Positions 40,003 to 49,324 of a stretch of 64,000 bases of DNA are shown here, piece by piece. Under the pieces are notes generated by a model, which was given only the letters and a program-made list of their open reading frames with translations, had not been told where the DNA came from and did not search any database. The stretch spans positions 62,001 through 126,000 of the forward strand of contig NZ_LMGT01000007.1 in NCBI RefSeq assembly GCF_001427825.1, written 5' to 3'. This stretch comes from Brevundimonas sp. Root608. Its GTDB lineage: Bacteria > Pseudomonadota > Alphaproteobacteria > Caulobacterales > Caulobacteraceae. The position numbers were made by a program, and so were the translations under genes. Positions within the stretch are counted from its first letter, which is position 1, and every line of letters begins with the position of its first letter.

Positions 40003-40827
40003 ATGACCGAAATTACTGCTCTCCTGACCGATCCCGCCGCCTGGGCCGCCCTGATCACGCTTGTGGTCATGGAGGTGGTGCTGGGCATCGACAACCTGAT
40101 CTTCATTTCGATCCTGTCGAACAAGCTGCCGCCCGAGCATCGCCAGCGCACGCGTCGCATCGGCATCGGCCTGGCCCTGATCATGCGTCTCGGCCTGCTG
40201 GCGACGATCGGCTGGATCGTCGGCCTGACCAAGCCCGTCTTCGACCTCGGCTTCGCGGGCGCGGGCTGGGACACGGCCTTCAGCTGGCGCGACCTGATCC
40301 TGATCGCCGGCGGCCTGTTCCTGGTCTGGAAGGCGACGACCGAGGTCCACCACGCCGTCGACACCAGCATCGGCGACGACCTGCTGGAGAAGAACAAGAC
40401 CACCGCCGTCATCAACAACGTCGGGGCGGCCATCGGCCAGATCATCCTGCTGGACCTGGTCTTCTCGATCGACTCCATCCTGACCGCCGTCGGCATGACC
40501 GATCACGTGCCGATCATGATGGTCGCCGTGGTCATCGCCGTCATCGCCATGCTGGTCGCCTCCGATCCGCTGGCGGATTTCATCGACAAGAACCCGACCA
40601 TCGTCATGCTGGCCCTGGGCTTCCTGCTGATGATCGGCATGGTGCTGATCGCCGACGGCTTCGGCGTCCATGTGCCCAAGGGCTATATCTACGCCGCCAT
40701 GGCCTTCTCGGCCCTGGTCGAGGGACTGAACATGATGGGACGCACCGCATCGGCGAAGAAGCAGGCGGCCCTGGCGGCGCGGCAGGCGGCGCTGAACAAG
40801 GCCGAGACGGCCGAGCCGGGGGTCTGA
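40003..40827 (+). CDS. TerC-family integral membrane protein
   Basis: A 274-residue protein with about seven helices and the TerC signatures [15 protein letters not shown] and [20 protein letters not shown], whose acidic residues lie in the membrane. Family members are linked to metal (especially manganese) efflux and tellurite resistance. The C-terminal 25 residues are a cytoplasmic Ala/Lys-rich tail. The upstream 149 bp shows no recognisable yybP-ykoY riboswitch. Confidence 0.9.
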   Translation: MTEITALLTDPAAWAALITLVVMEVVLGIDNLIFISILSNKLPPEHRQRTRRIGIGLALIMRLGLLATIGWIVGLTKPVFDLGFAGAGWDTAFSWRDLILIAGGLFLVWKATTEVHHAVDTSIGDDLLEKNKTTAVINNVGAAIGQIILLDLVFSIDSILTAVGMTDHVPIMMVAVVIAVIAMLVASDPLADFIDKNPTIVMLALGFLLMIGMVLIADGFGVHVPKGYIYAAMAFSALVEGLNMMGRTASAKKQAALAARQAALNKAETAEPGV

Positions 40828-40829
40828 TC

Positions 40830-41627
40830 ATGCGGGCGGCGGTTCTCCTTCTCGCTGCCCTGCTGACGCCCTTGCCGGCGGCGGCGCAAACGCCGCCGCC
40901 GGCCGTTTCCGCATCGGCCGCCGCGCCGGTCCCGGTCTACGGATTCGAAGTCGTCCGAGCGTATCCCCATGATCCCGGCGCCTTCACCCAGGGGCTGGAG
41001 TTCCACAACGGCGAACTGCTGGAAAGCACCGGCCGTTCTCCCTCGACCGTGCGGCGCGTGCGGCTGGAAGACGGGGTGGTGATCCACAAGCGCGAGCTGG
41101 ACGAAAACCTGTTCGGCGAGGGGCTGACCGTCTTCGGCGACCGCGTCCTGACCCTGACCTGGAAGGGCGGCAAGGGGTTCGTCTGGAATCCCCTGACGCT
41201 CGAGCCCGAGGGCGAGTTCGCCTATGCCGGCGAGGGCTGGGGCCTGACCCATGACGCCACGCGGCTGATCCTGTCCGACGGCACGGCCGCGCTGCGCTTT
41301 CTCGATCCGCAGACCTTTGAGGAAACCGGCCAGGCGCCGGTGACCGTGCAAGGCCGGCCGCTGCGCCAGATCAACGAGCTGGAATGGGTCGAGGGCGAGG
41401 TGTTCGCCAATGTCTGGCACACCGACTTCATCGTCCGCATCGATCCGGCCACCGGCGTGGTCACCGGCGTCATCGACCTGACGGGGCTGATGCCGGACCG
41501 GTCGGGCCTCGATCAGACGGACGCGGTCCTGAACGGCATCGCCTGGGACCCGGACGGCCGTCGCCTGTTCGTCACCGGCAAGAACTGGCCGACCCTGTTC
41601 GAGATCAGGCTGACGGGGCCGAGGTAA
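40830..41627 (+). CDS. Glutaminyl-peptide cyclotransferase, bacterial beta-propeller type
   Basis: A 265-residue secreted enzyme. A signal peptide ends PAAAQ, and the rest is a five-bladed propeller with family blocks AYPHDPGAFTQGLEFHNGEL, WKGGKGFVWNP, GEGWGLTHD and LNGIAWDPDGRRLFVTGKNW. It converts N-terminal glutamine of exported proteins to pyroglutamate. It begins 2 nt after terC, likely co-transcribed. Confidence 0.92.
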   Translation: MRAAVLLLAALLTPLPAAAQTPPPAVSASAAAPVPVYGFEVVRAYPHDPGAFTQGLEFHNGELLESTGRSPSTVRRVRLEDGVVIHKRELDENLFGEGLTVFGDRVLTLTWKGGKGFVWNPLTLEPEGEFAYAGEGWGLTHDATRLILSDGTAALRFLDPQTFEETGQAPVTVQGRPLRQINELEWVEGEVFANVWHTDFIVRIDPATGVVTGVIDLTGLMPDRSGLDQTDAVLNGIAWDPDGRRLFVTGKNWPTLFEIRLTGPR

Positions 41628-41631
41628 GCGT

Positions 41632-41657
41632 TTCCCTCCCCACAAGGGGGAGCGAGA
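41632..41657. repeat. Short inverted repeat between convergent genes
   Basis: CCCTCCCC and GGGGGAG arms flank a short loop between the cyclotransferase stop and the priA stop. It resembles one end of the element at 23943-24087 and may act as a bidirectional terminator. Confidence 0.4.
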
Positions 41658-41663
41658 AGCGCG

Positions 41664-43826
41664 TCAGAGAAAACTGTACGGATCCACGTCGATCGTCACC
41701 CGCACCGACGCCGGCGCCTTCACCCGCGCCAGCCAGGCCCGCAGGAAGCCCTGCAGGTCGACGTCCCGGTCCGCCCGCACCAGCAGCCGCTTGCGTCGCC
41801 GCCCCCGCACCAGCGCCAAGGGCGCGTCGGCGGGGCCATAGACCTCCAGCCGTTCGGCATTGGGAATGTTCTCGGCCAGATCGCGGGCGACCCTCTCCAC
41901 CGCGGCGGCGTTCTCGCTGGACAGGATGATCGCCGCCAGCCGCCCGTGCGGCGGCAGGGACGCGGCCTCGCGCTCGGCCATCTCTGCCGCCACGAAGGCG
42001 TCGCGGTCGCCCGCCGCCAGCGCCATCAGCACCGGATGCTCGGGGGTCCAGGTCTGCAGTATGGCCCGCCCCGGCTTGTCGGCGCGTCCGGCCCGGCCCG
42101 TGGCCTGGGTCAGCAGCTGGAAGGTCCGTTCGGCCGCCCGCAGGTCGCCCCCGCGCAGGCCCAGGTCGGCGTCGACCACCCCCACCAGCGTCAGATGCGG
42201 GAAATTGTGCCCCTTGGCCGCGGCCTGGGTGGCCACGAGGATATCGATCTCTCCGTCCGCCATCCGCTGGATCAGGGCCCGGGCGGATTTCGCGTCCGGG
42301 GCCGTGTCGCTGCTGAACACCGCCGTGCGCGCCTGAGGGAACAGACTGCGCACCTCTTCCTCGACCCGCTCGACGCCCGGGCCGACCGAAACCAGCGAAT
42401 CCTCGGCCCCGCAAGCCGGGCAGTGTTTCGGCCGGAGCATGGAGAAGCCGGTCAGGTGGCAGATCAGCCGCCCGGTGTAGCGGTGCTCGACCAGCCAGCT
42501 GTCGGTGTCGGGCGCGGTCAGCCGGTGGCCGCAGACGCGGCACAGCACCACCGGCGCATAGCCGCGCCGGTTCAGGAACAGCAGGGTCTGTTCGCCGCGC
42601 GCCAGCGTCTCGCCGATGGCTTCGCGCAGGGGCTGGGCCAGCCAGGTCTGGGGGTCGGGCGGATTCTGGCGCAGGTCCAGCAGGGAGATGTTCGGCAGCA
42701 CCGCCGCCCCGTGCCGCGCCGCCAGCTTCAGCCAGCCATAGCGGCCCTGATGGGCGTTCCACAGCGTCTCCAGCGAAGGCGTGGCCGAGGCCAGCACCAC
42801 CGTCGCCCCCTCGATCCGCGCCCGCGCCACGGCGAGGTCGCGGCCGTGATAGACCAGCCCCTCCTCCTGTTTGAACGAGCCGTCGTGCTCCTCGTCGACC
42901 ACCACCAGCCGCAGGTTGGCGTAGGGCAGGAACAGGGCCGAACGGGCCCCGACCACGATGTTGCAGCGGCCGGCGATCACCGCCTCCCACACCTGACGCC
43001 GACGCGGCGGAGCGACGCCCGAATGCCATTCCGCCGGGGCCGCGCCGAAGCGGTCGGTGATGCGGGCGATCAGGGCCTGGGTCAGGGCGATCTCGGGCAG
43101 CAGGATCAGGATCTGCGCCGCAGGATCGGCCTTCAGCGTCCGCGCCGCCGCCTCCAGATAGGCCTCGGTCTTGCCCGACCCGGTGACCCCGTCGAGCAGG
43201 AAGGGGGCGAAGCCGCCCTTCGCCGTCGCCGCCGCCAACTCGTGCGCCGCCGCCGCCTGGTCGGGATTGAGCGTCGCCGGGGCGTGATCCGGGTCGGGCG
43301 CGTCGAAGGCCGCGACCGCCTCGATCTCGATGACCTCCAGCACGCCCTCGTCGATCAGCCCCTTGACCACGCCCGAGGACACATTCGCCGCCCGGGCCAG
43401 ATCGGGACCCGGCATCGACCGCTGGCCCAGCGCCTCCAGCACCGCCGCCCGTGCGACCGTCGGCCGGGCCGGGGTCCTGTCGCCCACGCGACGCACCCGC
43501 CGCTCGGGCCGGGGCCGGGGCGCGCGCAGGCCCTTCAGCGCCGTGGCCGCCATTTCGCCGGGCGCGCTCAGCGTCCAGCGCGCGGCCCATTCGACGAAGT
43601 CCACGGTCTTTTCTGGCAGATGCGGATCGTCCAGCACATGGTCGATGGCCTTCAGCCGCCGGTTCGACCCCGTGGTCTCGCGCGCCTCGGACACGATGCC
43701 CCGCATCAGCCGCGGCCCCAGCGGCACGGCGACCTGGTCGCCGCGCGCGACGTCCAGCCCCTCGGGGACCTCGTAGTCGAAGGCCTCGGGCACCGGCAGG
43801 GGGATGAGGACGCTGGCGACTTTCAC
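41664..43826 (-). CDS. priA: Primosomal helicase PriA
   Basis: A 720-residue replication-restart helicase. Walker A is [15 protein letters not shown], the helicase box is [14 protein letters not shown], and zinc-binding cysteines appear in LCRVCGHRL and [11 protein letters not shown], followed by [17 protein letters not shown]. The N-terminal 3'-DNA-binding domain begins [23 protein letters not shown] at 43826 gives the standard N-terminus, although the reading frame is open further upstream. It is divergent from the transaldolase gene with only 30 bp between starts. Confidence 0.96.
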   Translation of the reverse strand: MKVASVLIPLPVPEAFDYEVPEGLDVARGDQVAVPLGPRLMRGIVSEARETTGSNRRLKAIDHVLDDPHLPEKTVDFVEWAARWTLSAPGEMAATALKGLRAPRPRPERRVRRVGDRTPARPTVARAAVLEALGQRSMPGPDLARAANVSSGVVKGLIDEGVLEVIEIEAVAAFDAPDPDHAPATLNPDQAAAAHELAAATAKGGFAPFLLDGVTGSGKTEAYLEAAARTLKADPAAQILILLPEIALTQALIARITDRFGAAPAEWHSGVAPPRRRQVWEAVIAGRCNIVVGARSALFLPYANLRLVVVDEEHDGSFKQEEGLVYHGRDLAVARARIEGATVVLASATPSLETLWNAHQGRYGWLKLAARHGAAVLPNISLLDLRQNPPDPQTWLAQPLREAIGETLARGEQTLLFLNRRGYAPVVLCRVCGHRLTAPDTDSWLVEHRYTGRLICHLTGFSMLRPKHCPACGAEDSLVSVGPGVERVEEEVRSLFPQARTAVFSSDTAPDAKSARALIQRMADGEIDILVATQAAAKGHNFPHLTLVGVVDADLGLRGGDLRAAERTFQLLTQATGRAGRADKPGRAILQTWTPEHPVLMALAAGDRDAFVAAEMAEREAASLPPHGRLAAIILSSENAAAVERVARDLAENIPNAERLEVYGPADAPLALVRGRRRKRLLVRADRDVDLQGFLRAWLARVKAPASVRVTIDVDPYSFL

Positions 43827-43856
43827 CGCCGGGCCCGCTCCGCTAGAGAGACGCTC

Positions 43857-44510
43857 ATGAAACTCTTCCTCGACACAGCCGACGTCGCCGTCATCAAGGA
43901 CATGGTCCCCACCGGCATGGTGGACGGCGTCACCACCAATCCCTCGCTGATCGCCAAATCCGGTCGCAACATCGCCGAGGTCATCGCCGAGATTTGCGCC
44001 CTCGTCGAGGGCCCGATCTCGGCCGAGGCCGTGGCGACCGATTTCGAGACCATGGTGAAGGAGGGCGACAAGCTGGCCGCCATCGCCCCGAACGTGGTGG
44101 TGAAACTGCCCCTGACGTGGGACGGGCTGCGCGCCGCCCGCGCCTTCGCCGATAAAGGCATCAAGACCAACGTCACCCTGTGCTTCTCGGCCGCCCAGGC
44201 CATGCTGGCCGCCAAGGCCGGCGCCACATTCATCTCGCCCTTCGTCGGCCGGCTGGAAGACCACGGGGCCGACGGCATCGGCCTGCTGGAGGAGATCCGG
44301 GTCCTGTACGACGTGCACGGCTTCGACACGCAGATCCTGGCCGCGTCGCTGCGCAATCCGGCCCATGTCAGCGCCGCCGCCGTCGCCGGCGCGGACGCCG
44401 CGACCATCCCGGCCGACGTTTTCAAGGCCCTGGTCAAACACCCGTTAACCGACAAGGGGCTTGATGCTTTCCTGGCGGACTGGGGCAAGACCGGTCAGTC
44501 GATCCTGTAG
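43857..44510 (+). CDS. fsa: Transaldolase/fructose-6-phosphate aldolase family (short TalC/MipB type)
   Basis: A 217-residue TIM-barrel enzyme. The Schiff-base lysine is Lys83 in [10 protein letters not shown], and the N-terminal [15 protein letters not shown] and [16 protein letters not shown] are diagnostic of the small transaldolase group. Sequence alone does not decide between transaldolase and fructose-6-phosphate aldolase. The C-terminal GKTGQSIL is typical. DUF484 and xerC follow on the same strand. Confidence 0.92.
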   Translation: MKLFLDTADVAVIKDMVPTGMVDGVTTNPSLIAKSGRNIAEVIAEICALVEGPISAEAVATDFETMVKEGDKLAAIAPNVVVKLPLTWDGLRAARAFADKGIKTNVTLCFSAAQAMLAAKAGATFISPFVGRLEDHGADGIGLLEEIRVLYDVHGFDTQILAASLRNPAHVSAAAVAGADAATIPADVFKALVKHPLTDKGLDAFLADWGKTGQSIL

Positions 44511-44531
44511 TTTGACCTCGAGGAGAGGTTT

Positions 44532-45233
44532 GTGAGCGTTTCGCCTGACCTCTCGTCCAAGCCGGAAGAACCGCACTGGCCGGAGATCCGCGCCTGGCTG
44601 CAGGCCAACGCGCAGATCCTGCTGGATGATCGCTCCCTGCTGGAAGAGATCGGGCTCAAGCCGCACGGCCGCAACGTCGTGGAGTTCGGCCGCGCGGCCC
44701 TGACCCGGCTGGAAGAGGTCGCCGAGCGCGAGGCCGACGCCCGCAAGCGCATCGAATCCATCGCCCGCGCCAATTTCGCCGCCCAGACCCAGACCCATGT
44801 CGCGGCCCTGGACCTGATGGAGGCGCGCAATCCCTCCGACCTCGCCCGCCGCCTTGATGCGGTGGCGCAGGGCCGGTTCGGCCTGGCCGGCGCCGCCATC
44901 GCCCTGGAGAAGCCCGGCGGCGTGCCGTTCGGCTGGCGCGGTCTCGAGGCCGGCGGCGTCGACGCCCTGCTGGGCGACCACGGCCTGACGTGGCTGGGGC
45001 CGAATTTCGACGGGCTGAACCTGTTCGGCGCGGCCGAGGCCGAGGTGAAGTCGGTCGCCCTGATCCGCATGGCCCCCCAGTTTCCCGGCGCCGAGGTTCC
45101 GGCGCGCCACGCCATCTGCGCCTTCGGCTCGCCCGAGGAAGACGGCTTCGCCCCGACCATGGGCTGCGAGCTGGTGGCCTTCATCGCCCGGGTGGTGGAA
45201 CGGACCGCCGAACGATGGCCCATTCTGAGCTGA
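44532..45233 (+). CDS. DUF484 family protein
   Basis: A 233-residue GAF-like protein of the DUF484 family (IRAWLQANAQILLDDRSLLE, VVEFGRAALTRLEEVAEREA). These are almost always encoded next to xerC in proteobacteria, as here, which suggests a link with chromosome dimer resolution or cell division, but no activity is known. The GTG at 44532 has GAGGAGAGG just upstream. It overlaps the xerC start by 19 nt. Confidence 0.9.
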   Translation: MSVSPDLSSKPEEPHWPEIRAWLQANAQILLDDRSLLEEIGLKPHGRNVVEFGRAALTRLEEVAEREADARKRIESIARANFAAQTQTHVAALDLMEARNPSDLARRLDAVAQGRFGLAGAAIALEKPGGVPFGWRGLEAGGVDALLGDHGLTWLGPNFDGLNLFGAAEAEVKSVALIRMAPQFPGAEVPARHAICAFGSPEEDGFAPTMGCELVAFIARVVERTAERWPILS

Positions 45234-46144
45234 CCGCCGACGAGGCCCTGTCGGCCTGGCTCGAGCATCTGGCCCACGAACGCCGCCTGGCCGCCAATAC
45301 GCTGGAAGCCTATGGCCGCATCGGCCGGGGCTACCTCGCCTTCCTGCAGAGCCATCGCGGCGGGCCCCAGCGGCTGGCCGACCTGGGAACCGTGACCGCC
45401 GCCGAGGTTCGGGCCCATCTGGCCGAGCGGCGCGGCGGCGACCGTCCGCTGGCGGCGCGGTCGATCAGCCAGACCCTGTCGGCGATCCGCGCCTTTCACG
45501 CCTTCCTTGACCGCCGCTGCGCCACGCCCGCGCCGCAGCTGGCGCTGGTGCGCGGGCCGCGGATCAAGGCCTCCCTGCCCCGGCCGGTGAGCGAGGATCA
45601 GGCCCGCGGCCTGATGCAGGAGCCCGACGCCGATCCCGACGCCGAACCGTGGGAGGCCGCGCGCGACCGCGCCGTCCTGACCCTGCTGTACGGCTGCGGC
45701 CTGCGGATCTCCGAGGGGCTTTCCCTGACGCTCGCCGACGCGCCCCTGCCGGAGACGCTGCGCATCACCGGCAAGGGCGGCAAGACCCGTCTGGCTCCGG
45801 TCCTGCCCGCCGTCCGGACGGCGGTGGACGCCTATGTGGCGCTCCAGCCCTTCCCGCTGGAATCCGGAGACGCCCTGTTCCGGGCCAGACGGGGCGGTCC
45901 GCTGACGCCCCGTCATGTGCAGGCCATGGTCCAGCGCCTGCGCGGCCGGCTTGGCCTGCCCGCCTCGGCGACGCCCCACGCCCTGCGGCACAGCTTCGCC
46001 ACCCACCTGCTGGGCGCAGGGGCGGACTTGCGGGCCATTCAGGAACTGCTGGGCCACGCCAGCCTGTCCACCACCCAGAAATACACCGCCGTCGACGCGA
46101 AACATCTGCTCGACGCCTATTCCGCCGCCCATCCGCGACACTGA
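45215..46144 (+). CDS. xerC: Tyrosine recombinase XerC
   Basis: A 309-residue site-specific recombinase that resolves chromosome dimers at dif with XerD. The N-terminal SAM-like domain is followed by the catalytic set: Arg in LLYGCGLRISE, Lys in GKGGKTR, HALRHSFATHLLGAG, and LGHASLSTTQKYT with the nucleophilic Tyr. The ATG at 45215 lies inside the end of DUF484, giving a conserved coupled pair. It is not associated with any mobile element. Confidence 0.95.
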   Translation: MAHSELTADEALSAWLEHLAHERRLAANTLEAYGRIGRGYLAFLQSHRGGPQRLADLGTVTAAEVRAHLAERRGGDRPLAARSISQTLSAIRAFHAFLDRRCATPAPQLALVRGPRIKASLPRPVSEDQARGLMQEPDADPDAEPWEAARDRAVLTLLYGCGLRISEGLSLTLADAPLPETLRITGKGGKTRLAPVLPAVRTAVDAYVALQPFPLESGDALFRARRGGPLTPRHVQAMVQRLRGRLGLPASATPHALRHSFATHLLGAGADLRAIQELLGHASLSTTQKYTAVDAKHLLDAYSAAHPRH

Positions 46145-46227
46145 AAAAGCACGGGCTGGTCAGGATCGCCCGGGCGCGCCTACAGTGAAGGTCCATCCGC
46201 TGGGAGGCGGTGCGGAGACCAGACTGC

Positions 46228-47214
46228 ATGACAGGCCTTGACCGTCGCGTCTTGCTGGCCGGGCTCGGGGCCCTTGGCCTTCCTCCCGGTCCCGCCGCCG
46301 CGCAGGACCCGGTCGAACCGCTGGTCGAGGACCGGCCGATCCAGTTGCTGAGCAACCTTTTCACGCGCGTCGGCGCCGCGGTCTTCATCGACGGCCGCGG
46401 GCCTTTCACGTTCGTGATCGACACCGGCGCGGGCGCGACCTCGATCGCGGACACCCTGGCGGATCAGCTGGCCCTGCGTCCGTTGCGGTCCGTGCTGGTT
46501 CACGGGATCACGGAGGCGCGGGTGACCCGCAGCGTCGCGGTCGACCGGCTGGCCTTGAGCGGCCTCGGGTTCCGGAACCTCTCATGCCCGGTCTTCCCGC
46601 GCGACCAACTGGGCGCCGACGGCCTGATCGGCCTGGACGTGCTGGATCGCTTCAAGCTGAGATTCAATGTCGCGCGGCGATCGGCCAGCCTGAGCCTGAG
46701 GGGACTCAGCATCGTCATGGGCGGCGACATCGCCACCGGGTCACGCCTGCGCCGGGGCGGCGGGCTGCGCTCGGTCCGCGGCCGCTTCGGTCAGATGATC
46801 ATGAATCAGATCACCGTGGACGGCCAGGCGACGTCAGCCTTCATCGACAGCGGCGCGCAATATTCGATCGGCAATATGGCGTTGCGGCGCGCGGTTTCGG
46901 CGCGGCGCCCGGACGGGGGCCGCGTGGCCCGCGAGGTGCCGATCTACGGGGTGACGGGTCAGAGCCTGAGCGCGAACCTGGCCATGGTCGACGATCTCAG
47001 GCTCGGGCCGCAACGGCTGGGGCCGACTCCGATGCTGTTCGCCGACCTGCACTGTTTCGAGACCCTGGGCCTCGCCGGCCGGCCGGCGCTGCTGATCGGG
47101 GCCGACCTTCTGGGGCGCTTCCGGGATGTCATCCTGGATTTCCCCGCCAATACGGTGACCTTCGAGGGTCTGCGCCGCCAGACCACCCGCAGGCTCGAAA
47201 TCCCCGGGGTCTAG
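46228..47214 (+). CDS. Retropepsin-like aspartyl protease, two-domain, secreted
   Basis: A 328-residue protein with a twin-arginine-like leader (DRRVLLAGLGALGLPPGPAA ending AAAQ) and two pepsin-like lobes. Lobe one has FVIDTGAGATSIADTLA near residue 70 and GLDVLDRFKLRFNVARRS; lobe two has FIDSGAQYSIGNMALR near residue 210 and GADLLGRFRDVILDFPAN. Each carries one catalytic-type Asp (DTG and DSG), so the chain could make a single pseudodimeric active site. The ATG at 46228 is preferred over a GTG at 46210 because the leader then begins properly. Substrate unknown. Confidence 0.85.
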   Translation: MTGLDRRVLLAGLGALGLPPGPAAAQDPVEPLVEDRPIQLLSNLFTRVGAAVFIDGRGPFTFVIDTGAGATSIADTLADQLALRPLRSVLVHGITEARVTRSVAVDRLALSGLGFRNLSCPVFPRDQLGADGLIGLDVLDRFKLRFNVARRSASLSLRGLSIVMGGDIATGSRLRRGGGLRSVRGRFGQMIMNQITVDGQATSAFIDSGAQYSIGNMALRRAVSARRPDGGRVAREVPIYGVTGQSLSANLAMVDDLRLGPQRLGPTPMLFADLHCFETLGLAGRPALLIGADLLGRFRDVILDFPANTVTFEGLRRQTTRRLEIPGV

Positions 47215-47229
47215 CAGACCACCGCCCTG

Positions 47230-48645
47230 TCAGACCTGCATCGTCCAGCCCTCGACGCCCATGGCCGCCTGTTTGACGGCTTCCGAGCGGGTCGGATGCG
47301 GATGGCAGATGCGGGCGAGGTCTTCCGACGAGCCGCCGAAGGCCATGGCCACGCAGGCTTCTCCGATCATCTCTCCGGCCTGCGGCCCGAGAATGTGAAC
47401 GCCCAGGATGCGGTCGGTCGCGGCGTCGGCCAGCACCTTCACAAAGCCCTCTGTCTCGTGGTTGATCTTCGCCCGGCTGTTGGCGGTGAACGGGAATTTG
47501 CCGGCCTTGTAGGCGACCCCGTCGGCCTTCAGCTGATCCTCGGTCCTGCCGACCCAGGCCACTTCCGGGGCGGTGTAGACCACGCTGGGCACCAGGTTGT
47601 AGTCGACGTGACCGGCCTTGCCGGCGATCAGCTCGATCACGGCCACGGCGTCTTCCTCGGCCTTGTGCGCCAGCATCGGGCCATGGGTCACGTCGCCCAT
47701 CACCCAGACGCCCTCGGCCACCTTGAAGTGGTCGCCGGCGAGGAAGCCGCGCTTGTCGGCCTCGACTCCGATGGTCTCAAGTCCCAGGCCTTCCGTGTAC
47801 GGACGGCGGCCGATGGCGACCAGAACCACGTCGCCCTTCACCGTCTCCGCCGTTCCGCCCGCCGCCGGTTCGACGGTCAGCTCCACCCCGTCCTTGCCGG
47901 TCTTCGCCGCCGTCACCTTCGCTCCGAGCCGGAAGGTCATGCCCTGTTTGGTCAGGGCGCGCTGGAAGGCGGTCGCCAGGTCCTTGTCCATGCCGGGCGT
48001 GATGCGGTCGAGATATTCGACCACCGTCACCTGGGCGCCCAGCCGGCGCCAGACCGAGCCCAGCTCCAAGCCGATGATGCCGGCGCCGACCACGATCAGA
48101 TGCTTCGGCACGGCCGGCAGCGACAGGGCCCCGGTCGAGTCCACGACCTTGTCCGCTTCGAAGGCCACGCCCGGCAGCGGCGTCGGCTCCGAACCGGTGG
48201 CGATGACGATGTCCTTCGCTGTCAGGATCGTCTTCGACCCGTCGGCGGCCGTCACCTCGACCTGACCCTTGCCGACGATGCGGCCGCGTCCCTTGATCCA
48301 GTCGGCCTTGTTCTTCTTGAACAGGAATTCGATGCCCTTGGTCAGGGCGGTCACACTGTCCTGCTTCTGGCTCATCATCTGGCCGAGATCCAGTTTCAGC
48401 GCCCCGACCTCGATGCCGAGCGTCGGGAATTCCTTCGCCGCCGTCTCGAACAGTTCCGACGCATGCAGCAGCGCCTTGGACGGCATGCAGCCGACGTTCA
48501 GGCAGGTTCCGCCAAGCGTTTCGCGCATCTCGACGCAGGCGGCCTTCAGCCCCAGCTGGCCCGCCCGGATGGCCGCATTGTACCCGCCCGGTCCGCCGCC
48601 GATGATGACGACGTCATAGGTGCTGGGGGAAACGGCTTCGGCCAT
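47230..48645 (-). CDS. lpdA: Dihydrolipoyl dehydrogenase
   Basis: A 471-residue flavoprotein, the E3 of 2-oxoacid dehydrogenase complexes. FAD-binding IIGGGPGGYNAAIRAGQLG, the redox disulfide GGTCLNVGCMPSKALLH, the NAD-binding VVGAGIIGLELGSVWRRLG and the C-terminal His-Pro region ICHPHPTRSEAVKQA are intact. No other subunit of the complex is nearby. Confidence 0.97.
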   Translation of the reverse strand: MAEAVSPSTYDVVIIGGGPGGYNAAIRAGQLGLKAACVEMRETLGGTCLNVGCMPSKALLHASELFETAAKEFPTLGIEVGALKLDLGQMMSQKQDSVTALTKGIEFLFKKNKADWIKGRGRIVGKGQVEVTAADGSKTILTAKDIVIATGSEPTPLPGVAFEADKVVDSTGALSLPAVPKHLIVVGAGIIGLELGSVWRRLGAQVTVVEYLDRITPGMDKDLATAFQRALTKQGMTFRLGAKVTAAKTGKDGVELTVEPAAGGTAETVKGDVVLVAIGRRPYTEGLGLETIGVEADKRGFLAGDHFKVAEGVWVMGDVTHGPMLAHKAEEDAVAVIELIAGKAGHVDYNLVPSVVYTAPEVAWVGRTEDQLKADGVAYKAGKFPFTANSRAKINHETEGFVKVLADAATDRILGVHILGPQAGEMIGEACVAMAFGGSSEDLARICHPHPTRSEAVKQAAMGVEGWTMQV

Positions 48646-48773
48646 GGAGTATCTCGTCTGTCGTGGGCGCGGGAGGCGCGCGGAACCTGACGGCGCCGCC
48701 CGCGAGCGTCAACCGCCGCGCCGCATATAAGGGCGGCGGCGTCCGTCCGACAGACGCCCGAATTCAGCGGGCG

Positions 48774-49259
48774 TCAGAAATTCAACTGGCCCGCCGTCCG
48801 CTTGCGCCGGATGCGCCGGCTGGCGACCACCACCAGCACGCCCAGCAGGAACAGGACGCCCAGCACCAGCCAGACCGGCTCGACGGGCAAACCCTCCATC
48901 CCCTCCGGCGTCGCCATGGTCGCGGGTCCGCCCGAACGGGCGCCCACATCGCCCTGCCGGTCGACGGCCAGCCGCAGAACGACGTCCGCGGCGAAGCCGA
49001 GGAAATAGGCCACGGCCGCCCGGGTGTTCCCCGCGCCCAGCATCAGCGCCGCGATCACATAAAGACCCACAGCTCCGGCCCACAGCGTCCACACCGGCAG
49101 GAAGCCGAACAGGTCTCCTCCCGCCGAGGCCTCGGCCCCCACGCGCGCCGCCGCCGCATCCGGCGCGGCGCCCTCGATCAACGGGGAGATAAACGGCCAG
49201 GCCAGCCACCCGGCGTAACCGAGCACGGCCAACATCACCATCAGACGCAACAGCTTCAT
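48774..49259 (-). CDS. Hypothetical membrane protein
   Basis: The 161-residue protein has an N-terminal helix (LMVMLAVLGYAGWLAWPFI), two central hydrophobic helices (LWAGAVGLYVIAALMLGAG and AAVAYFLGFAADVVL), and a C-terminal helix followed by a basic tail (RRIRRKRTAGQ). No family is recognised. It lies between the histidine kinase and lpdA on the minus strand, with 65 bp from the kinase stop. Confidence 0.7.
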   Translation of the reverse strand: MKLLRLMVMLAVLGYAGWLAWPFISPLIEGAAPDAAAARVGAEASAGGDLFGFLPVWTLWAGAVGLYVIAALMLGAGNTRAAVAYFLGFAADVVLRLAVDRQGDVGARSGGPATMATPEGMEGLPVEPVWLVLGVLFLLGVLVVVASRRIRRKRTAGQLNF

Positions 49260-49324
49260 TTCGAGCCTCCCAACCCGCGTTAACCTTACACCGGTCTGTG
49301 GAACCGGCGAAAGAGGGGCGCGAG

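Noticed and set aside
45215..46144. XerC-like recombinase as integrase of a genomic island
   Set aside because: It is paired with DUF484 and flanked by core genes, with no attachment repeats or cargo, so it is the housekeeping XerC.
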